Assembly: GCA_030838025.1 (NCBI GenBank)
Contig: JAUTXM010000305.1
Coordinates: 1-9,379, forward strand
Source of the DNA: Acidimicrobiaceae bacterium
GTDB taxonomy: Bacteria; Actinomycetota; Acidimicrobiia; Acidimicrobiales; Palsa-688
Direction: 5' to 3'
Length of the DNA: 9,379 bases
Shown: in pieces, positions 1-5,888 of the stretch
How positions within the stretch are numbered: position 1 is the stretch's first letter
Layout of the letters: every line of letters begins with the position of its first letter
The notes under the pieces: model-generated
What the model was told of the DNA's origin: nothing
The model's database searches: none
The model's input: only the letters and a program-made list of their open reading frames with translations
Translations under genes and position numbers: made by a program

Positions 1-1828
1 GGGGCATGCCGGGCATGTCGTAGGTGGACTGGCTGGGTGGCAGTATCCCGGAGTTGACCAGGTCGGTTGCTCCCGGCTTCGTCCCTGCCACCACGTAGTA
101 GGCGTCGGCTTGGGGGCTGGTCCCCCATGTGAACGCCTTGGTGGTGTCGGCGTTCTTCTGCCCATCGACGGGATAGGTGAACGCCGGAGCTGAGGCGCCA
201 TCGCCCGAAAGGGACACGGTGAGCTGGCCTCGCGCCGTCCCGACGGCGAGCGCGAGAGTCGCGGAGCGCGCGCCGGTGCCGTGGGGGGTGAACGTCACTG
301 ACAGCGTGCACGACGCTCCCGGGACGAGCGAAGCGCATGTCGATGCGCTCACCTGGAAATCGGGGCTGTTCAGCCCCGGCCCGCTCACCACCGGAGGCGC
401 GATGGAAGCGGCGAGGACGCCGACGTTGGAGACTCGCACTTGCTGAGGCGGCGACGGGCTACCGGGAAGGAGGCTCGGGAAGGTCAAGGAATCGGTGCTG
501 GGGGCCACCGCCAACGCCGAGTACCCGAGCGACGAAGCGAGACGAAGGCTCACGTACAGACCGGGGCCGGTGCCGGTGCCGGTGCCGCAGTGCTGCTCCA
601 GGTCAGCCGCGAAGCGAACCACGCGCCCGTCGAGGTCATAGGCGACATCTCGAACGCTGAAGCGTCCGGTGAGGACGGCGCAGGACTGCGACCCGGGGCC
701 GAGGTTGGTCGTGACCAAGAGCCCGGGGTGGCCCGCGGCTCGGTCGCCCAGCCCTTGCGCGTCGGCGTAGTCGCCGACCGCGAGCTGCTGGCCGGCGGGC
801 GCGGCCAGGGCCGCATACAGCGAGTGGCCGTCAGCGTTGGCCGAGACATCGACCTCCTGCGAACCTCCCTGGCCGGCAATGGCGGCATTGAACTGGTTGT
901 ACGCCAGTTGCTGCCCCGCGCCGACTGGGTCGCCCGCTGCGCTGTCGAGGGTGAACGCGGCGTTGCCCGGTACCCCGGTGTCACGGATCCCCACCGTGGC
1001 CGCCAACAAATCGCCCGTGATGACGACCTCCGACTGACGGACCCCCGCGGCGCGAGGTGTGACGGTCGTGGTGATCGCGCACGTCTGACCTGGACCGAGC
1101 AACGCCGGGCAGTCGTTGGCCGTGATGGCGACATCACTGGCGCCCGGACCAACAGGTGTCACGGCACCGATGACGACCGGCAGGGCGGTGGTGTTGGTCA
1201 CCGAGATCGGGATGCTGATGTTGGCGACGCCGACGTATTGCGAGGGGAAGTCCAACGAGCTCGCCTGGATCAGCAACGGGCCGACCAGCGGCTCGTTGTA
1301 GCTGATCTGCCCGATGAGCGCCGGCAGCCCGCCGTCGCAGTGCTGGACGAAGGTGAGGTCGAGCCGGCTGACGGCGCCGTTGGCAAACGCGATGTCTTCG
1401 ACGTTGAACTCACCAGCGACGGAGTTGCACCCGGTGACGCTCCCCGAGATGTCCATTTTCGGATGGGAGATGTCCGCGGTGGTGATGGCGTTGGCGTAGT
1501 TGCCGGCTGCCAGGGTTTGTCCCTGGGCGGGCGCGAAGAACAAGTCGAACCACGCGGACCCTCGGACTTGGAGTGAGATCCCCGTCGGCGTTCCGAAGGC
1601 GTCGATCGACAGGCTCGCCGACTGCTGGAGCAGTTGGTGGCCGCCGCCACCGATGTTGTCGCCCGGAGTGCTGTACCAGGCGATCCACGACGCGGGCGCG
1701 GGCGACGCGCCCGCGGCCGTCGAACCCGCTAGCCCGAGGGGTCCCAAGGGGACACCTGCAGCGATGACTGTCACGATTGCGGCCACAGCCAAAGGCCGCA
1801 GCCCCCAACTCGACCAGAACTTGGGCAT
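1..1828 (-). CDS. Secreted repeat protein with duplicated beta-domain + ASH-like (choice-of-anchor) units, partial
   Basis: An uninterrupted reverse frame starts at the ATG at 1828 and runs 609 codons off the left edge, so the C-terminus is missing. The N-terminus reads MPKFWSSWGLRPLAVAAIVT followed by a hydrophobic stretch and an Ala-rich AGASPA region, a signal peptide probably cleaved near residues 37-47. Residues ~47-180 and ~289-432 are two copies of one domain, each ending in a QHC motif (QHCDGG, QHCGTG). Each copy is followed by an ASH/choice-of-anchor D-like beta-sandwich: ~185-283, with GPGQTC and TVTPRAAG, and ~438-545, with VPGASCTLSVTFTP, the usual signature of that class. From ~549 an Ig/Fn3-like domain begins (FTWGTSPQADAYYVV). 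The protein is presumably exported and extracellular or wall-associated; its function is unknown. The purine-rich AAGGAGGGG lies ~38 bases upstream of the start, too far for a normal ribosome binding site; GAGAAAG is closer but weak. No in-frame ATG, GTG or TTG lies between the far motif and the ATG. Confidence 0.88.
   Translation of the reverse strand, partial: MPKFWSSWGLRPLAVAAIVTVIAAGVPLGPLGLAGSTAAGASPAPASWIAWYSTPGDNIGGGGHQLLQQSASLSIDAFGTPTGISLQVRGSAWFDLFFAPAQGQTLAAGNYANAITTADISHPKMDISGSVTGCNSVAGEFNVEDIAFANGAVSRLDLTFVQHCDGGLPALIGQISYNEPLVGPLLIQASSLDFPSQYVGVANISIPISVTNTTALPVVIGAVTPVGPGASDVAITANDCPALLGPGQTCAITTTVTPRAAGVRQSEVVITGDLLAATVGIRDTGVPGNAAFTLDSAAGDPVGAGQQLAYNQFNAAIAGQGGSQEVDVSANADGHSLYAALAAPAGQQLAVGDYADAQGLGDRAAGHPGLLVTTNLGPGSQSCAVLTGRFSVRDVAYDLDGRVVRFAADLEQHCGTGTGTGPGLYVSLRLASSLGYSALAVAPSTDSLTFPSLLPGSPSPPQQVRVSNVGVLAASIAPPVVSGPGLNSPDFQVSASTCASLVPGASCTLSVTFTPHGTGARSATLALAVGTARGQLTVSLSGDGASAPAFTYPVDGQKNADTTKAFTWGTSPQADAYYVVAGTKPGATDLVNSGILPPSQSTYDMPGMP
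563..586. repeat. Hexamer tandem repeat GGTGCC (x3, plus one imperfect copy)
   Basis: GGGGCC is followed by three exact GGTGCC units. On the coding (minus) strand it encodes a Gly-Thr run (GTGTGTGPG) just after the second QHC motif of the secreted protein. The six-base unit keeps the reading frame, so slippage would only change the length of the loop. Confidence 0.8.
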
Positions 1829-1953
1829 GGTGCGGCTTTCTCGTTGCCGTGCGTCGGTCCGGTCTTCCCCTCCTTGTCGGCCTCGACGGCCAGCCCCTTG
1901 AGGCGGCCGCTTCGAACCACAGCGAAAAGACCGCCGTCTAGCCTGGCGTCGCC
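1829..1953. promoter_or_regulatory. Divergent intergenic region, candidate -10 TAGCCT
   Basis: These 125 bases separate the divergent starts at 1828 (minus) and 1954 (plus). TAGCCT at 1939-1944 fits the actinobacterial TAnnnT -10 pattern and would start transcription at about 1951, giving a nearly leaderless message for the plus-strand gene, which has no clear ribosome binding site. The overlapping CTAG also gives TAGACG on the minus strand. No convincing -35 is visible, so this is weak evidence. Confidence 0.3.
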
Positions 1954-2623
1954 ATGACGGATTGGGCGACGATCTCCTCCTTGGCGACCGCCGGGGGCAC
2001 CCTCGTGCTGGCGGTGGCGACCTTCTACTCCGTGCGCTCGGCCAAGCGTGCCGCTCGAAGCGCCGAGCGCGCCCTCCAGGTGGGGCTGCGGCCGGTGCTG
2101 TTCTCGTCGCGCCCCCAGGATCCTCCCCAGAAGCTTCGGTGGGGCGACGACCACTGGGCCAAGGTCGACGGCGGCCGCGCGGTCCTTGAGTCGGTCGACG
2201 GCGTCGTCTACCTGGCCATGTCGCTGCGCAACGTCGGCACAGGGCTCGCGGTCCTCCACGGCTGGCGAGTCGAGCCCGCGCCAGAGGCCATCAGCCCGAC
2301 CATGGCGATTGAACAACGACAGGCCGGGCTGGTCCGCCCTGACCCTGATGAGTTTCGGCCGCAGGGTCGTGACCTGTATGCGCCGCCGGACGACATCAGT
2401 TTCTGGCAGGCCGCCATCCGGGACTCCGGGACCCCAGCCGAAGCGCGTCGCCGGCGTCATCGAACACGGCCCGAGGCTCATGGTCGACCTGCTGTACGGG
2501 GACCATGAGGGCGGGCCACGGACCGTCAGCCGCGTCATGATCAGCCAGCTCGCGAGCGACGCCACAGCCTGGGTGTGCTCGGTCGTCTGGCACTGGAACC
2601 TTGATCGCCGCGATCCCCGATAA
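1954..2623 (+). pseudogene. Membrane-anchored small protein of unknown function, broken by a frameshift
   Basis: The first part, from ATG 1954, reads MTDWATISSLATAGGTLVLA: a short N-terminus, then one hydrophobic segment (about residues 7-25), then a basic stretch (RSAKRAARSAERA), which suggests an N-terminal membrane anchor with a cytoplasmic domain. The body contains GLRPVLF, VYLAMSLRNVGTGLAVLHGW and ISFWQAAIRD, which match my memory of an uncharacterised actinobacterial family. In this frame the sequence degenerates after about 2440 into Arg-rich nonsense ending at 2508. The next frame (+1) takes over with VIEHGPRLMVDLLYGDHEGG and VVWHWNLDRRDPR, the expected C-terminus, stopping at 2621-2623. 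One extra base near 2421-2455 (for example in the CCGGGACCCC run) explains the break. It is either real inactivation or a sequencing/assembly error. The function is unknown. Confidence 0.7.
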
Positions 2624-2699
2624 CGACCCGTGGTCCCATTCGCGCCTGGCGGGCGAATGGGTGCCGACGACGGACAGGTCGCTCGTGAGAGGAGACAGG

Positions 2700-2825
2700 A
2701 TGCTTTGGGACGGCGTGACCGAGGAGCAGTACGACGAGGTCCGCAAGATTATCCTCTGGGGCGAAAACCCGGTTCCCGGGGGCCTGCCCGGCTGGTCGTC
2801 GGGGACAGGTCGTCCCACCCGTTGA
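2700..2825 (+). pseudogene. 5' fragment of a small-protein gene (about 29 native codons)
   Basis: ATG 2700 has an excellent ribosome binding site, GAGAGGAG at 2687-2694, with a five-base spacer. The frame begins MLWDGVTEEQYDEVRKIILW and continues GENPVPGGL. This resembles the N-terminus of small actinobacterial proteins with a DGVT-EQYD-VR opening and a PPGG(L/I)FH motif, probably of the dimeric alpha-beta barrel type (remembered pattern, not searched). Family similarity stops at about 2786, and the remaining dozen residues to the stop at 2823-2825 read through the antisense of the integrase remnant. A complete member would be about 90-110 residues, so this is a truncated gene whose start region survived. 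It may still be transcribed but is unlikely to fold. Confidence 0.5.
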
Positions 2826-3079
2826 GCCGCCACCGGGCGATGGCATCGTTCACGGTCGTCGCCGGACTCCACGACATGGGTCTGGCGTCGGCGTTGACCT
2901 CCCAAGTCGGCCGGTGCGTCGACTTGGGCGGTAACCATGCGCGCCAACTCTCGTTCCGCGTCCCGCCGGGACCCCTGCACGGTCCGGCTCCGGTGCTTAA
3001 TCTTCCCGGATTCGTCTCGTCCCAAGTAGACCCGCAGCGGCCACGACCCGTTGAGCTGGTTCCGGATGCTCCCTGCCAT
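2749..3079 (-). pseudogene. Tyrosine recombinase/phage integrase, 5' remnant with internal frameshift
   Basis: From ATG 3079 (ribosome binding site GGAGGG just upstream, at 3084-3089) the protein reads MAGSIRNQLNGSWPLRVYLG, then HRSRTVQGSRRDAERELARM. This is the N-terminal arm-type DNA-binding domain of actinobacterial integrases (basic, G-W-x-LRVYLGRD, then SRTV-GTRRDAERELA). After roughly residue 50 the frame is lost. An alternative reverse frame supplies TTVNDAIARWRLNGWDDLSP, the start of the SAM-like core-binding domain, so one frameshift lies around 2890-2945. Homology ends at about 2788 (TTSR); the shifted frame stops at 2749-2751. The whole catalytic domain with its R-H-R-Y residues is absent, so it cannot act as a recombinase. 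It starts 94 bases past the 3' end of tRNA-Thr, reading away from it, as integrases of tRNA-targeted elements commonly do. Confidence 0.72.
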
Positions 3080-3089
3080 CTCGCCCTCC

Positions 3090-3116
3090 AAGTTGTTGGA
3101 CTAACTTGTTTGGACT
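3090..3116. repeat. Direct and inverted short repeats upstream of the integrase remnant
   Basis: TTGTTGGACT (3093-3102) is repeated as TTGTTTGGACT (3106-3116). AAGTT (3090-3094) and AACTT (3103-3107) form an inverted pair. The stretch is AT-richer than its surroundings and abuts the integrase ribosome binding site, so it could be leftover promoter or recombinase arm-binding DNA. Confidence 0.45.
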
Positions 3117-3120
3117 GGGC

Positions 3121-3134
3121 CTACCGTGCGGTAG
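3121..3134. repeat. Palindrome CTACCG-TG-CGGTAG
   Basis: Perfect six-base arms around a two-base centre lie between the tRNA 3' end and the integrase start. The size suits a dimeric regulator site for the old integrase promoter. It is too short, and lacks a T run, to be a convincing terminator for the tRNA, though that is the alternative. Confidence 0.4.
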
Positions 3135-3172
3135 TTGAGACCGGCACACATGCCCTCTGAACTGCGCTTATG

Positions 3173-3248
3173 TGGAGCCCGAGAGCGGAATCGAACCGCT
3201 GACCTGCGCATTACGAGTGCGCTGCTCTACCGGCTGAGCTACTCGGGC
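3173..3248 (-). tRNA. tRNA-Thr (anticodon CGT)
   Basis: The reverse strand folds into a complete 76-base cloverleaf: acceptor GCCCGAG/CTCGGGC, D arm GCTC-loop-GAGC, anticodon stem GCGCA/TGCGC around loop CTCGTAA (anticodon CGT, reading ACG Thr codons), a five-base variable loop, and T arm AGCGG-TTCGATT-CCGCT. Discriminator T is followed by an encoded CCA. All stems pair without mismatches, so it is probably functional. Its 3' half is a standard attachment site for integrases, and the integrase remnant lies just downstream. Confidence 0.97.
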
Positions 3249-3257
3249 GAAGGCCCG

Positions 3258-3263
3258 ATGGTA
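3258..3263 (-). promoter_or_regulatory. Candidate -10 (TACCAT) for tRNA-Thr
   Basis: On the minus strand TACCAT fits TAnnnT and lies ten bases from the tRNA 5' end, so initiation would be very close to the mature end. No clear -35 is seen. Confidence 0.3.
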
Positions 3264-3306
3264 TCCCAGGTGCCCCCAGCGCCCACTCCCAGTTAGGTCC
3301 CCGATA

Positions 3307-3329
3307 CCGTCACAGGGGGTTGGTAACGT
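3307..3329 (+). promoter_or_regulatory. Candidate promoter of the XPB operon with PafBC-like layout
   Basis: TAACGT at 3324-3329 is a TAnnnT -10 element, placed to give a ~45-base leader before GTG 3381. Exactly eight bases upstream ends CCGTCACAG (3307-3315), which matches five of nine positions of the mycobacterial RecA-independent damage-promoter element (TTGTCRGTG-N8-TAnnnT). The -10 also overlaps an imperfect palindrome, GGTAACGTCGTCACC (3322-3336). The spacing is striking but the element itself is a poor match. Confidence 0.35.
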
Positions 3330-3380
3330 CGTCACCAGCTTCCCCCGGCTCAGGATCCATCGACTTCAGTTGGAGGCGTT

Positions 3381-5888
3381 GTGGCGCAACCGGCGCTCAC
3401 CCCTGCCTGGGAGGGCTTCTCCCCAGCGAACTCTCTTCGTGATTTCAGCCGCGACCAGCTCGTGCAGCTGCTCCGCGTCCGTCCAGACCTGGCATCGCCG
3501 CCGCCGAAGGACTGGGCCGCCTTCATCGCCCGCACCACGGCGTGGCCGAGCATCCACGCCTGCCTGGCCGGCCAGTCCCGGGCCAGCGCACAGCTACTGG
3601 ACGCGCTGTGCCTGCTGCCACAGCCGACGACCGTCGACGCGTTGGTTCGATTGCTCGACCTCGAGATCGACCCGCAAGAATTGGACGCAGCACTGGGTCG
3701 ATTGGCCGACGCGGCCCTGGTATTCCGCCGGGGCCGGGAGCTGCAGGTCCTCCCCCATCTGTCGGCCATCCCCAACCCGGCTGGTCTTGGCCCACCGCTG
3801 CGAGCGGCGTTGGGGTCACAGGACTCCAAGATGCTCGCCACCGTCGCCCAACGACTCGGTGTCCAGCCCGGGTGCGTCAAGGGCGAGACATTGGACGCCG
3901 TTGTGGCGGCCCTGAGCGACCCCGAACACGTGCAGCGGGTCCTGCTCGACGCCCCGGCCGGCACCGCCGCGCTGGCCGCCCGGCTCGCCGATCACGGCGT
4001 CGGGACCGTGCCTTCGGGCGCCTACTACATCCGGCCCGAATCACCTCTGGGATGGCTGGCTCAGCGGGGATTCATCTTCGCGACCGACTGGGAGCGGGTC
4101 GTGATGCCCCGCGAGGTCGGCCTGGCCCTGCGCGGCGGCCGACCGTTTCCAGACTTCACGCTGCGCCCGCCAACCCTTCGATGGCGCCCCGCCGATGCCG
4201 CCTCGGTGGACCGGGTGAGCACTGATTGTGCCCTCCGCGTCGTCGCCGACATCACGACCATCCTCGACGGCTGGGACGACACACCAGCCAAGCTCCTGAA
4301 AGCCGGCGGGATTGGTGTGCGAGATATTCGACGAGCCGCCTCGGCGATCGGCGGCACAGAGGTCGAGGCGGCGAGGCTCATCGAGTTGGCGCTGGCCGCC
4401 GGGCTCGCCGGCTGGGATTCGCATGCGACGGTCGCCCAGCCAAGTCCGGCATATGACGATTGGCTGAACCTGGACGTTGCCACCAGGTGGGCCGCACTCG
4501 TCTCGTCGTGGCTCGAGACCGAGCTGTACATCAACCTGGCGGGCGCCAAGGGCATCAACGGAAAACCCATCGCTCCGATGGAGGCGAGATGGGCCGAGTT
4601 CTCGGCCCGCAACGGGAGAGGCCTGGTACTCCAGGCCCTCCTTGAGGGGGAACCCGGCCAGGCGGCGGACGCCGAGAGCCTGGCGGCCCGCGTCGGATGG
4701 GATGCCCCGGCCCTGTGGGAACGCGGTCCGGCACCGGGGCCGACGCTCATCTCGTGGATTCAGGACGAAGCCGCGATGCTCGGCCTTTGCGCGTCCGGTG
4801 CGCTCAGCACGCACGGCCGCGCCATCGCGAGCGGGCGATTTGACGATGCGGTCAACGCGCTGGCGGCCCATGCGCCCCCGATCACGTCCCAGTTCGTCAT
4901 CCAGGCGGACCTCACTGCCGTGGCCCCCGGACCGCTGGCGCTGTCCGTTCGCAGCGAAATCGAGCTGTTGGCCGACCTCGAGTCTTCGGGCGCCGCCACG
5001 GTGTACCGATTCGGCGAGCAGTCGCTCCGGCGGGCCTACGACGCGGGCCGCAGCGCCAACCAGATCCTGGCGTTCCTGACGGCCCACGCCACCAAGGGTG
5101 TTCCCCAGCCGCTCTCCTACCTCGTCGAGGACGTCGGGCGGCGCCACGGCACGGTACGCGTGGGAAGCGCCAGCTGCTACGTCCGCAGCGACGACCCGTC
5201 CCTGCTGGCGGAGATACTGGTGGCCCGCAAGGCCGCGAAGTTGGGGTTGCACCAGCTGGCCCCGACGGTGCTGGTGAGCACGGCCACACCCGAGACTGTC
5301 ATCTCCACGTTGCGCGGCAGCGGCTACCTGCCCGCCGAGGAGAGCGCCGACGGCGCGCTGATTGTGCACCGGCGGGAGGTGGCACGAGCAACGGAAGGAT
5401 GTCGCGCGGCGCGGACAAACAGCTCGTTCCGGGACCGGTCCGAACGACGCAGCGACGACGAACACATTCTGGACGAACTGGCCCGCCGGCTTCTCAGCGC
5501 CAAGCAACGGAGTGGTTCCGACTCTCGACCGTCAGCCGCCCCGGCCCGACAGATCGACGGCCCTTATTGGGGTGCCGTTTCGCCGGAATCGCCCGACATT
5601 TTCCCGATCGAATTGCTGGAAGCGGATTCGGTTCGACCGCAGGAGATCGCCAAGTCCTACGACGACATCGTCGACCTGCTCGAACTGGCGGTCGAGCACG
5701 AGTGGGCGATGCGGTTCGAGTACATGGACCGCCAGGGCCGCCGCCGGCTGACAAACGCCACCGTCTACCGCATCAACGAGACCAAGGCCTTCGTGATCGA
5801 TCTCCCCGGCTACGCGTCTCGCACGTTGACCATCAGCCGGATCGCGTGGGCACGGGTGATGACCGAGGAAGAGGAGGACGCTTTGTGA
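3381..5888 (+). CDS. Helicase-associated protein (Rv0862c-like, Helicase_C_3 domain) with C-terminal WYL-like domain
   Basis: This is an 835-residue protein starting at GTG 3381, four bases after GGAGG (3372-3376). The N-terminal SLRDFSRDQLVQLLRVRPDL and PPPKDWAAFIARTTAWPSI are characteristic of the actinobacterial helicase-associated family typified by M. tuberculosis Rv0862c, which lies beside the XPB helicase gene there as here. Residues ~55-480 are helical and probably contain winged-helix modules. Residues ~505-618 (FVIQADLT, VYRFGEQSLRRAYDAGRSA, VPQPLSYLVEDVGRRHG) form the Helicase_C_3-type domain. A charged, Ser/Arg-rich linker follows (~645-735). Residues ~759-835 (MRFEYMDRQGRRR, then VYRINETKAFVIDLPGY and RTLTISRIAW) look like a compact WYL domain, a ligand- or nucleic-acid-sensing fold. 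I see no Walker A or nuclease motif, so it is probably a helicase partner or regulator. Its exact biochemical role is not established. It overlaps the helicase gene by four bases, so the two are probably co-translated. Confidence 0.87.
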   Translation: MAQPALTPAWEGFSPANSLRDFSRDQLVQLLRVRPDLASPPPKDWAAFIARTTAWPSIHACLAGQSRASAQLLDALCLLPQPTTVDALVRLLDLEIDPQELDAALGRLADAALVFRRGRELQVLPHLSAIPNPAGLGPPLRAALGSQDSKMLATVAQRLGVQPGCVKGETLDAVVAALSDPEHVQRVLLDAPAGTAALAARLADHGVGTVPSGAYYIRPESPLGWLAQRGFIFATDWERVVMPREVGLALRGGRPFPDFTLRPPTLRWRPADAASVDRVSTDCALRVVADITTILDGWDDTPAKLLKAGGIGVRDIRRAASAIGGTEVEAARLIELALAAGLAGWDSHATVAQPSPAYDDWLNLDVATRWAALVSSWLETELYINLAGAKGINGKPIAPMEARWAEFSARNGRGLVLQALLEGEPGQAADAESLAARVGWDAPALWERGPAPGPTLISWIQDEAAMLGLCASGALSTHGRAIASGRFDDAVNALAAHAPPITSQFVIQADLTAVAPGPLALSVRSEIELLADLESSGAATVYRFGEQSLRRAYDAGRSANQILAFLTAHATKGVPQPLSYLVEDVGRRHGTVRVGSASCYVRSDDPSLLAEILVARKAAKLGLHQLAPTVLVSTATPETVISTLRGSGYLPAEESADGALIVHRREVARATEGCRAARTNSSFRDRSERRSDDEHILDELARRLLSAKQRSGSDSRPSAAPARQIDGPYWGAVSPESPDIFPIELLEADSVRPQEIAKSYDDIVDLLELAVEHEWAMRFEYMDRQGRRRLTNATVYRINETKAFVIDLPGYASRTLTISRIAWARVMTEEEEDAL

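Noticed and set aside
440..1576. Long plus-strand open frame (378 codons)
   Set aside because: It is the shadow of the minus-strand secreted protein; its translation is Arg/Gly/Asp-rich with no domain, whereas the reverse frame gives a signal peptide and repeated domains.
2396..2750. C-terminal part of the minus-strand frame that includes the integrase start (2396-3091)
   Set aside because: Integrase similarity ends near 2788; the rest is antisense to the two plus-strand gene remnants.
3089..3091. TTG start four codons upstream of the integrase ATG
   Set aside because: The ATG at 3079 has a well-placed GGAGGG, which the TTG start would put inside the coding sequence.
4041..5507. Long minus-strand open frame (488 codons) opposite the helicase-associated gene
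   Set aside because: It is a typical GC-rich antisense shadow; the plus strand here has a clear family match throughout.
5399..5884. Upstream in-frame extension of the XPB helicase
   Set aside because: It overlaps the preceding gene by almost 500 bases, its sequence is Arg/Pro-rich without family character, and the GTG at 5885 matches the usual coupled start.
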